From NCBI RefSeq assembly GCF_015752205.1, contig NZ_JADOVG010000016.1, positions 20,763 to 84,762 of the forward strand: DNA of 64,000 bases, in the 5' to 3' direction. Within the stretch, counting starts at the first letter, position 1. Every line of letters starts with the position of its first letter. The stretch is from Polaromonas sp. CG_9.7. Its GTDB lineage: Bacteria; Pseudomonadota; Gammaproteobacteria; Burkholderiales; Burkholderiaceae_C. Made by a program: the position numbers and the translations under genes. Under the pieces are notes generated by a model. The model searched no databases, was not told where the DNA came from, and saw nothing but the letters and a program-made list of their open reading frames with translations. Below, one piece after another: positions 27,833 through 38,177 of the stretch.

Positions 27833-28774
27833 TCAGACCTTGGTCAGCCACGAAGCGTATTTGGGGTTGCGGCCATTCACGATGTCAAAGAACGCCGCCT
27901 GGATTTTTTCGGTGATCGGGCCGCGCGAGCCGCTGCCGATGTCGATGCGGTCGAGTTCGCGGATCGGCGTCACTTCAGCCGCCGTGCCCGAGAAGAACGC
28001 CTCGTCCGAAATGTAGATTTCGTCGCGGGTGATCGGCTTTTCCTTGATGGTGATGCCCAAGTCCTCGCAGATGGCAAAAATCGTGTTGCGTGTGATGCCG
28101 TTCAGTGCGCCGGCGCTGGAGTCAGGCGTATAAACCACGCCCTTGCGCACGATGAACAGGTTCTCGCCCGCGCCTTCGGAGGCAAAGCCCTGCGGGTCCA
28201 GCAGCAGAGCTTCGTCGTAACCTTCGTCGGTGGCTTCCATGTTGGCCAAAATCGAGTTGGTGTAGTTGCTCACCGCCTTGGCGTGGATCATGGTGATGTT
28301 GACGTGGTGGCGCGTGAAGCTGCTGGTCTTGACACGAATGCCACGCCGCATGCCTTCCTCGCCCAGGTACGCGCCCCAGGTCCAGGCAGCGACCATCAAA
28401 TGAATCGTGTTGCCCTTGGGACTGACGCCGAGTTTTTCGGAACCAATCCAGGTCAATGGGCGAATGTAGCCGCTTTCCAGATGGTTTTCGCGCACCACGG
28501 CGAGTTGCGCGTCCATCACCTCTTGCGGCGTGAACGGGATTTTCATGCGCAGGATCTTGGCGCTGTTGAACAGACGCTCGGTGTGCTCCTCCAGCCGGAA
28601 AATCCCGGTGCTGCCATCGGCCAGCTTGTAGGCACGAACGCCTTCAAAAGCGCCACAGCCGTAGTGCAGGGTGTGGGTCAGCACATGGATCTTGGCCTCG
28701 CGCCACTCGACCATCTGGCCGTCCATCCAGATTTTGCCGTCGCGATTTTCCATGGAGGGGGCTGCTGGGGACAT
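27833..28774 (-). CDS. ilvE: Branched-chain amino acid aminotransferase
   Basis: IlvE transfers the amino group from glutamate to the keto acids of valine, leucine and isoleucine, the last step of their synthesis. The 313-residue fold-type IV PLP enzyme shows KIWMDGQMVEWREAK at the N-terminus. The catalytic Lys lies in IHAKAVSNYTNSILA at about residue 162, and the phosphate-binding DEAFFSGTAAEVTPI is near 260. The ATG at 28774 is used because family similarity starts there; the longer frame upstream is non-coding. The zinc-finger and waaF genes follow. Confidence 0.95.
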   Translation of the reverse strand: MSPAAPSMENRDGKIWMDGQMVEWREAKIHVLTHTLHYGCGAFEGVRAYKLADGSTGIFRLEEHTERLFNSAKILRMKIPFTPQEVMDAQLAVVRENHLESGYIRPLTWIGSEKLGVSPKGNTIHLMVAAWTWGAYLGEEGMRRGIRVKTSSFTRHHVNITMIHAKAVSNYTNSILANMEATDEGYDEALLLDPQGFASEGAGENLFIVRKGVVYTPDSSAGALNGITRNTIFAICEDLGITIKEKPITRDEIYISDEAFFSGTAAEVTPIRELDRIDIGSGSRGPITEKIQAAFFDIVNGRNPKYASWLTKV

Positions 28775-29022
28775 GCTGATGATCCTGTAAATGAATGAGT
28801 GTTGACTTGAATCGATTCTGGCCGGATTGTTGCCACTGCAGACGGCCAGCGCAGGCAGTGCAAAACTCCGAAGGCTGATTTTACGGTCCAGACACAGCGC
28901 CAAGTCTGAGGCACGCAAATTCGACTGGCGACGACTTGCATGAAATCTGGAAAGAAAAGTTTGCCTCGGATGGGCAGTTTGAATTTTGGGTTCATGCACC
29001 GCACACGTCCCGTTGCAAGTCC

Positions 29023-29040
29023 ATGTTCGTTAACGAACAT
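29023..29040. promoter_or_regulatory. 18-bp perfect palindrome upstream of the pilus operon
   Basis: ATGTTCGTTAACGAACAT reads the same on both strands. It lies 100 bases before the first pilin gene. Its size and symmetry suggest a site for a dimeric repressor or activator, which is not encoded nearby. Confidence 0.6.
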
Positions 29041-29090
29041 ACAAAAAAATAATTCAGAGTTACAAACCATTTACAAAATTCATTTTTGTT

Positions 29091-29123
29091 ATTTTTAACG
29101 TTTTTTGTAATTTTTGACGTTTT
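29091..29123 (+). promoter_or_regulatory. Direct repeats ATTTTTNACGTTTT before the first pilin gene
   Basis: Two 14-base copies differing at one position are spaced 19 bases start to start, ending 17 bases before the pilin start codon. Tandem sites with near two-turn spacing are typical of response-regulator binding. The location close to the start would suit repression or a promoter element. Confidence 0.4.
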
Positions 29124-29140
29124 CAACAATGAGGTTCTGT

Positions 29141-29620
29141 ATGAAAAATATGAACAGGCTTGCAGTGGCGATTGGTGCGTTGGTGCTGGGCAATGCGGCT
29201 GGCGCCGCCACGGCCGTGGGAACCCTGGACGTGAGCGCAACCATTGCCGCCAACTGCGTGTTTGCGGCGACAAATGCCACGCTGCCATTTGGCGCGCTGA
29301 CGGTGACCGATCTGGCCAACGGCAAGAATGAGACTGCCCCGGCGACAGTCAACATCACCTGCACCAATTCAGGTGTTGCGGCGGTACTCTACGGCGCGGC
29401 GACCCGTAACATGGCGAGCGGCGCCAATGTGGTGGCCTACGAGGTGTACACGGACGCTGGCCGAACCACAGCGCTCAGTTCAACCCTGGCAGGCGGTGTC
29501 ACTGTGGCGGCCGATGGGACCCAGAAGACGATTACGCTGTATGGAAGGACCGCCGCACTTCAGGGGGTCAAACCCGTTGGCACGTATACCCAGGCACTGG
29601 CGCTTACCGTCGAGTTCTGA
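29141..29620 (+). CDS. Spore coat U (SCPU) domain pilin, Csu type
   Basis: The 159-residue protein has an N-terminal signal peptide (about residues 1-22, ending GNAAGA). The SCPU domain starts GTLDVSATIAANCVF, contains a second Cys in NITCTNSG, and ends TYTQALALTVEF with the family's C-terminal beta strand. It is probably the major subunit of a Csu-type archaic chaperone-usher pilus, exported to the periplasm and assembled on the surface for adhesion or biofilm growth. GAGG precedes the ATG at 29141. It is the first gene of a five-gene operon. Confidence 0.88.
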   Translation: MKNMNRLAVAIGALVLGNAAGAATAVGTLDVSATIAANCVFAATNATLPFGALTVTDLANGKNETAPATVNITCTNSGVAAVLYGAATRNMASGANVVAYEVYTDAGRTTALSSTLAGGVTVAADGTQKTITLYGRTAALQGVKPVGTYTQALALTVEF

Positions 29621-29644
29621 TCGCCCCTGCCTGGAGTCGTCCTG

Positions 29645-30388
29645 ATGGCTGATTCACTTGATTTGCAGAGTGGTGCCAAGCGGCGCTGCCGCTTGATCGG
29701 CTGGGCGCTTGGCTCCCTGCTTGCGGCAAATGCCGCCGGTGCAATGGGCATTTCACCGGTGCTGGTGGAGTTGTCACCCAAGGCCCGTGTCGCTTCTGTC
29801 ACGCTGACCAACCCGTCAGCACAGGCCAAGACCTTTCAGGCACAAACACTTTCCTGGCGCCAGCACGAAGGAGTGGACCAGTACGCGGAAAGTGGCGACC
29901 TGCTGGTGTCGCCGTCGATTGCCCAAATCGGGGCGGGCCAGACACAGGTGTTTCGGGTGGTGTTGCGCGGTGCGGCACCGGCCCAGACTGAAAAGGCCTA
30001 TCGCCTGATCCTTGAGGACATCACCGATGAAAATGAGCGCCAGAAACACCAGGCCATGGTTTACATGCTGCTGCGTTTCAACCTTCCCCTCTTTGCTGCA
30101 CCGTCGGCCACCGCGCGGCCTGCACTGCGCTGGAGCCAGTGCGCCGCAACGGCGGGTCAGGGCTGCGTCCGGCTGGACAACGACGGCAACCGGCGTATCC
30201 GGCTTTCGGCACTGAACGTCCAAACCCAGGGTTGGCACCTGGAACTCGCGGGTGGCGTCACGGTACTGGCGGGCGCCTGGCACCAATGGACTTTCGACCA
30301 GGCAGCTGACGTGCGCATGCCGTGGCAAATCAGCGCCCAATCCGAAGCCGGTCCCCTGATCGCAGAAGTCCTCGTTGCACCGCCCTGA
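29645..30388 (+). CDS. Periplasmic pilus assembly chaperone (PapD-like, archaic Csu class)
   Basis: The 247-residue protein has a signal peptide ending near AANAAGAMG. A PapD N-terminal domain follows: MGISPVLVELSPKARVASVTLTNPS, then AYRLILEDI and the donor-strand region AMVYMLLRFNLPLFA. It caps and folds pilus subunits by donor-strand complementation in the periplasm and delivers them to the usher encoded next. It starts 24 bases after the pilin stop. The family assignment is firm from motif order and context. Confidence 0.9.
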   Translation: MADSLDLQSGAKRRCRLIGWALGSLLAANAAGAMGISPVLVELSPKARVASVTLTNPSAQAKTFQAQTLSWRQHEGVDQYAESGDLLVSPSIAQIGAGQTQVFRVVLRGAAPAQTEKAYRLILEDITDENERQKHQAMVYMLLRFNLPLFAAPSATARPALRWSQCAATAGQGCVRLDNDGNRRIRLSALNVQTQGWHLELAGGVTVLAGAWHQWTFDQAADVRMPWQISAQSEAGPLIAEVLVAPP

Positions 30389-30432
30389 GGTAGCGCCATG
30401 ACGTGTTTTGGCATCCAAATCAATGCTGACAA

Positions 30433-32907
30433 ATGCCCCGTGCCGGTTTAACGAATGACTTGCATCACCATGGCCGTACCAACCGCCTGCTTTTGCGCAC
30501 CTTGCAGAAAGCCCTGATGCCCTTGCTTTGCCTAGGCGCGGTGCCGCCAGCATGGAGCGCTTCACAAAATAGCCCGCCAGCCGAGCGCTTGCCGCGACCC
30601 GCCGGCGACAGTGTATTTTTGGCACTGCCCCGAGAGAAAGATGCCATGCGTCAAGCGGAAAGCCTGCTGCTCGAAGTCGAAGTCAACAGCGAAATCCTGC
30701 CCGGTATTGTCCGCGTCGAGCGTCTAGCCGATGGCCGTCTTGCCCTGCCGGTCGAGGCTTGGGCGGCGGCACGCTTGCGGCCACCGCCCGGCGAGCCGCT
30801 GGTACTGCCCGATGGCCAACGCGGTTATGCACTTCAGGACGTGACAGGCCTGACGCATGAACTTGACCTTGGCCGTCTGGTGCTTCAGGTCAAGGCGCCG
30901 GCCACTGCCTTTCTAGAAACCTCGCTGGCCATTGGCGCAGACCGCGCAACGTTTCCCACGCCGTCATCCCCCGGCTTCTATCTCAACTACGACGCGACGC
31001 TCACCCGGACCGGCGGCAACCGTGACAACAGCGGTATATTTCTCGAAGGGGTGGCCTTCAGCGGCAAGGCCTCTTTCGTCAGCGGAGCGGTGGTGCGCGA
31101 CAACGGGTTCAACCGGGAAACCGTGCGCACCGAAACCTACTGGCGCCAGGACCTGCCGGGCCGCAGGGAAACGCTGGTGGTGGGTGACGCCGTGGGCAGC
31201 GGCGGTGCCTGGAGCCGACCGGTGCGCTATGGCGGCATCCGTTTTGCGCGCGATTTCAGCCTCACGCCTGGCTACATCTCCTATCCCCTGCCCACGCTGT
31301 CGGGGTCGGCGGCGCTGCCTTCGGCGGTCAATGTGATCGTCAACAACCAGCGGCGCAGCAGCGGCCTGAACGTAGGGGCCGGACCGTTCGACCTGACGCA
31401 AGTGCCAGTGGTCACCGGCAGCGGCGAGGTGAGTCTTGTGGTGCGTGACCTGCGTGGCGTGGAAACGGTCATTTCCCAACGTTATTACCTGTCGCCCCTG
31501 CTGCTGGCGGCGGGCCTGTCCGACTTTTCTTTCGAGGCCGGTGCGCTGCGACGCAACTTCGGCCAGCCTGACAGCGACTACGGTCCCGGCTTTGCGGCGG
31601 CTACTTACCGTTACGGCATCACGTCCGCGCTTACCGGTGAAGGCCGGATCGAAACCCAGAAAGAACGGCAGGCGGCCGGCGTCGAGGTCACAGGACTGCT
31701 CGCATCGCTGGGGTCGGCGCGCGCCGCCGCCGCATGGTCATGCAGCCAGGGCGATGCCCGCGCGCTTCCCGGCAATGGGGGCCGCTACCTGCTGGGCATT
31801 GAACGCAGCGCACCTGCCGGCGCTTCGGGTTCGCTGCAATGGGAGCATTTCGACGCCGGCTTCGAACAGTTTGGCAGCCTGGGCGAGGAAACCCGACCCA
31901 AAGGCCGCCTGCAGGCCGCCCTGGGTATGCCGCTGGGCGAGTTGTCGCTGGGCATGAGCTACACCCGGCAGACCACCTGGGAGGGCGACAATTTCCGCCT
32001 GGCGGCCGTGAATGTCGGCACCCGGCTGTTCGGCAATGTGTTTCTCAGCCTCTACGCCAACAGGCAATTCGGCACCCAGCAGGGCTGGAACGCGGGCCTG
32101 AGCCTGATCATGCCGCTGGAAAAGCAGCGCAGCGTCATTGCCACCAGCAACCACAACAGCGAAGGCCGTTTCACCAACACGGTGCAAGCCAGCCAGCCAC
32201 CGCCCATCGGGCCGGGCTGGGGGTGGCGCCTGAACGCGAGCGACCAGGCCCGCCAGCAAGCCCAGGCCGGTGCAACGCTCAACACCCATTTCGGGCAGTT
32301 TCTGGCCGACTTCAACACCGGCACCGACAACAACGCCATTCGCCTGGGCGCCAACGGTTCGCTGGGCTGGCTCGCGGACCTGCCCTTTTTCACCCGGCGC
32401 ATCGACCATGGCGCGTTTGCCGTGGTGCGCGTTGCCGACCTGGCGGGCGTGCCGGTGTACCGCAGCAACCAGGTCGCCGCGCTAACCAACGCCCGTGGCC
32501 TGGCACTGGTCACCGACCTGCTGCCGTACCAGCAGAACCAGCTCACCATCGACCCGGCAGAACTGCCGTTCGACATCGAGATCGGCGGCACCCTGAAAAT
32601 GGCCACGCCCTATGCGCGCAGCGGCGTGGTGGTCGATTTTCCGGTGCGGCGCACACGCAATGCACTGGTCGTGCTGCACCAGGCCCGTGGCGCGCCCGTG
32701 CCGGCGGGCGCCCGGGTGAGCGTGCAGCCGGGCAACGGGGATTTCGTGGTGGGCAAACGGGGCGAAGCCTACCTGATGGACCTGGGCGATGCCAACCACC
32801 TGGCGGTGACCTGGAAAGAAGGCGGGTGTGCACTCGACGTCGCGCTCGATCCTGCCGGCCCCAGCGAACCCCATCTTGGACCGCTGGCTTGCGCAGGCGG
32901 CCATTGA
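30433..32907 (+). CDS. Fimbrial outer-membrane usher protein
   Basis: The 824-residue protein carries a long N-terminal region with a signal segment (about residues 25-45, ending PPAWSA). The usher beta-barrel follows, with a PSSPGFYLNYDATLTR entry, a plug-domain region near 230-320 (TLSGSAALPSAVNVIVNNQR), and C-terminal domains with the conserved AALTNARGLALVTDLLPYQ and VVVDFPVRRTRNALVVL. It forms the outer-membrane channel through which pilus subunits are threaded. The start is uncertain; an ATG at 30517 would also give a signal peptide. It is part of the SCPU pilus operon. Confidence 0.92.
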   Translation: MPRAGLTNDLHHHGRTNRLLLRTLQKALMPLLCLGAVPPAWSASQNSPPAERLPRPAGDSVFLALPREKDAMRQAESLLLEVEVNSEILPGIVRVERLADGRLALPVEAWAAARLRPPPGEPLVLPDGQRGYALQDVTGLTHELDLGRLVLQVKAPATAFLETSLAIGADRATFPTPSSPGFYLNYDATLTRTGGNRDNSGIFLEGVAFSGKASFVSGAVVRDNGFNRETVRTETYWRQDLPGRRETLVVGDAVGSGGAWSRPVRYGGIRFARDFSLTPGYISYPLPTLSGSAALPSAVNVIVNNQRRSSGLNVGAGPFDLTQVPVVTGSGEVSLVVRDLRGVETVISQRYYLSPLLLAAGLSDFSFEAGALRRNFGQPDSDYGPGFAAATYRYGITSALTGEGRIETQKERQAAGVEVTGLLASLGSARAAAAWSCSQGDARALPGNGGRYLLGIERSAPAGASGSLQWEHFDAGFEQFGSLGEETRPKGRLQAALGMPLGELSLGMSYTRQTTWEGDNFRLAAVNVGTRLFGNVFLSLYANRQFGTQQGWNAGLSLIMPLEKQRSVIATSNHNSEGRFTNTVQASQPPPIGPGWGWRLNASDQARQQAQAGATLNTHFGQFLADFNTGTDNNAIRLGANGSLGWLADLPFFTRRIDHGAFAVVRVADLAGVPVYRSNQVAALTNARGLALVTDLLPYQQNQLTIDPAELPFDIEIGGTLKMATPYARSGVVVDFPVRRTRNALVVLHQARGAPVPAGARVSVQPGNGDFVVGKRGEAYLMDLGDANHLAVTWKEGGCALDVALDPAGPSEPHLGPLACAGGH

Positions 32908-32950
32908 CAGGCAGTGCCGCCCCTCCCAACACGCCAGCAAAGGAATTCAA

Positions 32951-33463
32951 ATGGACACGCTTAGAGTGCAATGGCTGGCCGCAGCGCTGCTGGTGCTTGG
33001 CAGCACCGCCGCCGCAGCGGGCTCGGCAAACGCCACCCTGGCCGTGTCGGCCAGCGTCAGCCTGACCTGCGCGATCACCACCACTCCCGTGAATTTTGGC
33101 CCCTACGATCCGTCGTCCCGCTCAGCGACAGAGGCCGCCGGCGCGGTGATGATCACCTGCACGCAAGGGGCAATTTGCGACATCGCGCTGGATGCCGGCG
33201 CCCATCCCCGGGTCCCCGGCAATATCGCGACGCGCCGCATGAAGCCGGCCGAACCCGGTCACAGCCTGCCCTATGCGCTGTTTACCGACAGCGCTCGTGG
33301 CATGCTCTGGGGCAATCAGTTCAACAACAATGACCGTTTCGTCACGCATGTCGGCAATGGCATGGCCCGCCAGTACACCGTTTATGGCCGTATTACCGCC
33401 GGGCAGCTTTTACCGGCCGGTCTTTATGCGGATACGGTCATTGCGACCCTGACCTATCACTGA
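32951..33463 (+). CDS. SCPU domain pilus subunit
   Basis: The 170-residue protein has a signal peptide (residues 1-23, ending STAAAAG). The SCPU domain has the pattern ASVSLTCAITTTPVNFGPYD, MITCTQGAICDIALDAG and ARQYTVYGRITAGQLLPAGL. The chaperone and usher genes directly upstream place it as a minor subunit or tip protein of the pilus. AAAGGAATTCAA gives a ribosome binding site for the ATG at 32951. Its stop overlaps an alternative start of the next gene. Confidence 0.87.
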   Translation: MDTLRVQWLAAALLVLGSTAAAAGSANATLAVSASVSLTCAITTTPVNFGPYDPSSRSATEAAGAVMITCTQGAICDIALDAGAHPRVPGNIATRRMKPAEPGHSLPYALFTDSARGMLWGNQFNNNDRFVTHVGNGMARQYTVYGRITAGQLLPAGLYADTVIATLTYH

Positions 33464-33549
33464 TGAGCCTGCTTGATGTCGTGTCCACTGGCGATGGCGG
33501 TGCCTCTTTTGCCCGCGCCGTGAACTCTGATCGGCCAAGGAAACACACC

Positions 33550-34041
33550 ATGAAACCACTGTTCGTTCCCGTCCTGGCAGGGCTGTTGCTGGCCTTGCCT
33601 TTGCCCGCTTCGGCTGTGTGCAGTGGTTGTTCTTGCTCAGTCAGCACTGCCGCAGTCGCTTTCGGTGCCTATTCCCCGTTGTCTGGATCGCCCGGCTTGG
33701 CCACTGGCAACGTGTCCATGCGCTGCACCACCACGCTGGGTTTGCTGATCGATTACAGCATTGACCTGGACAAAGGCAGCAACAGCACCAGCTTCAGTCC
33801 ACGCAAAATGGCCAGTGGCAGCTACCGCCTGAACTACGACCTTTACATCTCCGCCGCATATGGGTCCATCTGGGGTGACAACACCAGCGGCACCAGTCGC
33901 ATAACCGGCAGTGCCACGCTGAATTTATTGAGCGCGACGACCGTGAACAGCACAGTTTATGGCCGCATTCCGGCCGGCCAGAATTTTGTGCCGCCCGGCT
34001 TTTACAACGACGCTGTCGTCGTGACCATCACCTACAACTAG
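33550..34041 (+). CDS. SCPU domain pilus subunit, Cys-rich N-terminus
   Basis: The 163-residue protein has a signal peptide (residues 1-20, ending LPASA). A cysteine-rich start, VCSGCSCSVSTAAVAFGAY, leads into the SCPU pattern SGSPGLATGNVSMRCTTT and STVYGRIPAGQNFVPPGFYND. The ATG at 33550 is preceded by AAGGAAA, preferred over an upstream in-frame start at 33463. As the last gene of the operon it may be the tip adhesin, by analogy with CsuE, though it is shorter than CsuE. That role is inferred. Confidence 0.87.
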   Translation: MKPLFVPVLAGLLLALPLPASAVCSGCSCSVSTAAVAFGAYSPLSGSPGLATGNVSMRCTTTLGLLIDYSIDLDKGSNSTSFSPRKMASGSYRLNYDLYISAAYGSIWGDNTSGTSRITGSATLNLLSATTVNSTVYGRIPAGQNFVPPGFYNDAVVVTITYN

Positions 34042-34092
34042 CGCTTGGCGCTGCATCCTGACGCCATGCGGCCGCTTTACCAAGGCAACAGC

Positions 34093-34123
<31 letters not shown>

Positions 34124-34183
34124 CAAACCGGGCCTACCGATGAATGCATTTTCGCCGGGCATCACAAACCCCACCAAAGATGC

Positions 34184-34597
34184 TTACAACGCAGGCGGCA
34201 ACTCGCTTTCGGCAGGCCGGAACAACTCGTGGTGCGCCAGCTTGCCGCCGACAAACGTGCAGGTGACATGCGAGCCCGAGCCGTCGGTCCAGCGAAAGAT
34301 TTCAGGCTGCACGTCCTTTTCAGACTCCAGCTTGCCCAGGGCACGCGTCATGGCAATGACATGCATCAGCGTCACGCCGGGCTTGAGCTTGGCGTTGAGC
34401 ATCACGGCGCTGCCCACATAACCCATCGGCCGTTCGGCCGCGCGCCGCAGGACCGTCATCATGCGGGTGAAATGCAGCAGCATCCACATCACCAGGCCGG
34501 TGGCAACCGCCACCACACCCAACCAGCCGTACTGCCGATAAGCCAGCGCGACCGCCGCCACGCCGGCGACAGGAATAAAGATTTTCTGAAAGTTCAT
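34184..34597 (-). CDS. Conserved-type membrane hypothetical protein
   Basis: The 137-residue protein has two closely spaced N-terminal transmembrane helices (about residues 6-22 and 25-43). A cytoplasmic domain follows, beginning HFTRMMTVLRRAAERPMGYVG and ending FVGGKLAHHELFRPAESE. I do not recognise a named family, though similar proteins are familiar from Comamonadaceae. Codon use is good. The ATG at 34597 is where the hydrophobic region begins; the longer frame to 34750 is not coding-like. It is convergent with the pilus operon. Confidence 0.7.
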   Translation of the reverse strand: MNFQKIFIPVAGVAAVALAYRQYGWLGVVAVATGLVMWMLLHFTRMMTVLRRAAERPMGYVGSAVMLNAKLKPGVTLMHVIAMTRALGKLESEKDVQPEIFRWTDGSGSHVTCTFVGGKLAHHELFRPAESELPPAL

Positions 34598-34815
34598 GGC
34601 CTTATTTTCGCAGCCCTGGCGGGCCGCCAGCCTGCGGGGAATGCGTAGCGGCAACGGGTTATTTTTCCCCCAAGGTATTTGTCCTGCATGGAACGCTTCG
34701 GTCGGCTGTCGTGGTCGGTTGACTGGGCAAACGCCGTTGCCAGACGACACGCGCCGTCAACCCACCAGCGGCTAAATTCCCGCGGTGCCCCTCGGGGCAG
34801 TACAACGGGTTTACG

Positions 34816-35070
34816 ATGCGGGCGATGGATGAACTCAACCAGCTCGCATCGTTAGGACTTGTCCTGCCCAGCCCGGCCTATATAGCAGGCGCCATTTTGT
34901 TCGGCATCATTGGCTACGTGGCGTTCAGGCGCGGCCGCAAGACATCGACGGCGTCGCTGACCTGGACCGGCGTGGCCTTGATGCTCTACCCGTATGCCGT
35001 GTCCCAAACCTGGCTGCTCTGGGCGGTTGGCGCGGGTTTGTGCGGATGGCTTTATGTCAAGTGGAACTAA
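34816..35070 (+). CDS. Small membrane protein of unknown function
   Basis: The 84-residue protein contains two or three hydrophobic helices (about residues 17-36, 45-60 and 63-80) around a basic loop FRRGRKTSTA. It should sit in the inner membrane. Similar short proteins often stand alone in betaproteobacteria, but no function is known to me. The start may be the ATG at 34816 or at 34825. Confidence 0.65.
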   Translation: MRAMDELNQLASLGLVLPSPAYIAGAILFGIIGYVAFRRGRKTSTASLTWTGVALMLYPYAVSQTWLLWAVGAGLCGWLYVKWN

Positions 35071-35137
35071 GCCGGGGCGGCGAACTGACGGCGGTCTTCT
35101 ACAACAGCACAGAACGGTCCGGCTCCATCTATTTTCT

Positions 35138-35200
35138 TAAGCCTTTTAAGGCGTTTCCGCACGACTGGTGAGCGCAACTAGCTACTATTTTCATAGCAAC
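35138..35200 (-). repeat. Dispersed dyad repeat, copy g
   Basis: On the minus strand it reads TGCTATGAAAATAGTAGCTA from about 35198, then GTGCGGAAACGCCTTAAAAG, the same dyad plus GCG block as other copies. It lies between the convergent small membrane protein and radA. Confidence 0.6.
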
Positions 35201-35262
35201 TGAGCAATCTGTGCTCCTTTGCAAGTTGCCGCGCAAGACTGACCGCACAGCGCTGAGCCAGT

Positions 35263-36642
<1,380 letters not shown>

Positions 36643-36750
36643 GCGCCTAGTGTATTGACGGCGCGCCCAGGCCAGGTCAGCCTGGCCGTCGGTGCCGTTG
36701 AAGTCATTGACAGGAACCGGGCATGTCTGCACGGTGCCGGCCTTGCCTCG

Positions 36751-38127
36751 TCAGGATTTTTTGGCGGCAAGGCGATGCGCCCAGTAAGTGTGTATTCCGG
36801 TGAGACACAACGTCAGCCAGGCAATGCCTTCGGCAAATGCGGCCAGCACGTCGCTCAGGTAATGCACGCCCAGGTACACCCGCGTCAGCGCCACCAGCGC
36901 CACCAGCGTGAAGGCGCCCAGGATTGCCGTCACGCGCCAGTGCCAGACCGGGGTCCTGGCCACCACCATCGCCGCCATGACGCCGTAAAACAGCGTGGCG
37001 CCGGCCACATGGCCGCTGGGAAAGCTGTAGGTGGTCAGTATCAGCAAGGGGTCGTCAAAGCTCGGGCGAACACGGTGAAAGACGTACTTCATGACCACGT
37101 TGAGCAGCATTCCGCAAGGCACTGTCAAGCCGACACACAGCAGCCAGTACCAGTTTCGCTTCCAGGCCAGATAGGCAGCCACCCATATCACCCCCGGCAC
37201 GATCGCAATGGGGCCGAGAATGTTTGTCGCCGCCAGCATCGCCCCGGTCATCAGCGGGGTGGAGTGCGCATGAAACCATTGCGCCACCTGCAGGTCGATG
37301 ACGGTGAGCGGGTCGCCGCTCACCACGTCCTCGGCAATTCCACCGAACAGCCAGCTCGCGCCGATCAACACTGCAGCCCCCACCGTCAGCTGCAAGCCCA
37401 AATAGCTGGTGGGCGAGAACCTGTCCTGGACAAAAGAAATCTGCGGTGCGAAGCGCTGGCGCACTGCACTGATGCGGGGACGCTCCAGAAAGCAGCTCCA
37501 TGCTTGCCCCAGGACAGCTTCATGCCGGGTCGCCCAACGCCATAGCCAGGAAACCAGCAATGCGACCACCACCAGGCCGCCGACGATGGCGCTGGCTCGT
37601 CCAATCCAACGTTCAGCCGTTTGCCAGCTGGCACCCAGAAAGTAACCGAGTAAGGCCACCGCAGATGCCCAAAGTACCGCGCCAAGCACGTTGTAGGGCA
37701 AAAACGTTCGGTAAGCCATGTGCGAGGAGCCGGCCAGAAAGGGCACCAGCGCTCGGGCAAAACCGACAAACCGGCCCAGGAACACGGCCTTGCTGCCGTG
37801 CCGCGCAAAAAAGTCATCAGCGCTTTGCACGCGCGCCTCGTTCAGGCCAAAACGCCCGCCGTAGCGCAACAGGGCCGGGCGCCCCATCTGGCGGCCCATT
37901 TCATAGCCGATGCTGTCGCCGATGGCGGCCCCGACCGCCACGGCGACGATAAGCACATCGAGGTCCAGAGAGCCCTGAGCGGCCAGAAAACCGGCCACCA
38001 GCACCAGGCTCTCGCCAGGAATGACCAGCCCCAAGAACGCCGCCGATTCCAGCATTGCACCCAGGAAAATGATGAGGTAGCCCCACTGCCCAAGCCGCTC
38101 AACCACATTGACCAGGTACTGCAACAT
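36751..38127 (-). CDS. DedA / PAP2 phosphatase fusion protein
   Basis: The 458-residue inner-membrane protein joins two domains. Residues about 1-200 form a DedA (SNARE-associated) domain with GLVIPGESLVLVAGFLA, RFVGFARALVPFLAG and neighbouring helices. Residues about 255-450 form a PAP2 acid phosphatase with all three motifs: KYVFHRVRP, PSGH in YSFPSGHVAG, and RVYLGVHYLSD. DedA proteins include undecaprenyl-phosphate and phospholipid flippases; PAP2 enzymes remove the pyrophosphate of undecaprenyl pyrophosphate or phosphatidate. The fusion suggests dephosphorylation coupled to translocation of the lipid carrier. A second PAP2 gene lies just upstream. Confidence 0.9.
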   Translation of the reverse strand: MLQYLVNVVERLGQWGYLIIFLGAMLESAAFLGLVIPGESLVLVAGFLAAQGSLDLDVLIVAVAVGAAIGDSIGYEMGRQMGRPALLRYGGRFGLNEARVQSADDFFARHGSKAVFLGRFVGFARALVPFLAGSSHMAYRTFLPYNVLGAVLWASAVALLGYFLGASWQTAERWIGRASAIVGGLVVVALLVSWLWRWATRHEAVLGQAWSCFLERPRISAVRQRFAPQISFVQDRFSPTSYLGLQLTVGAAVLIGASWLFGGIAEDVVSGDPLTVIDLQVAQWFHAHSTPLMTGAMLAATNILGPIAIVPGVIWVAAYLAWKRNWYWLLCVGLTVPCGMLLNVVMKYVFHRVRPSFDDPLLILTTYSFPSGHVAGATLFYGVMAAMVVARTPVWHWRVTAILGAFTLVALVALTRVYLGVHYLSDVLAAFAEGIAWLTLCLTGIHTYWAHRLAAKKS

Positions 38128-38177
38128 CGGCTTTCCTGCGTTGTTTTGGGCATGAGGGCCCGGTCACCATTAGTGGC

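Larger units (their letters stand above)
28775..29140. other. Divergent promoter region of ilvE and the pilus operon
   Basis: The half near the pilus operon is very AT-rich. It contains an 18-bp perfect palindrome (29023-29040) and two direct copies of ATTTTTNACGTTTT at 29091-29104 and 29110-29123. No gene is present. Regulation of the pilus operon probably acts here. Confidence 0.55.
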
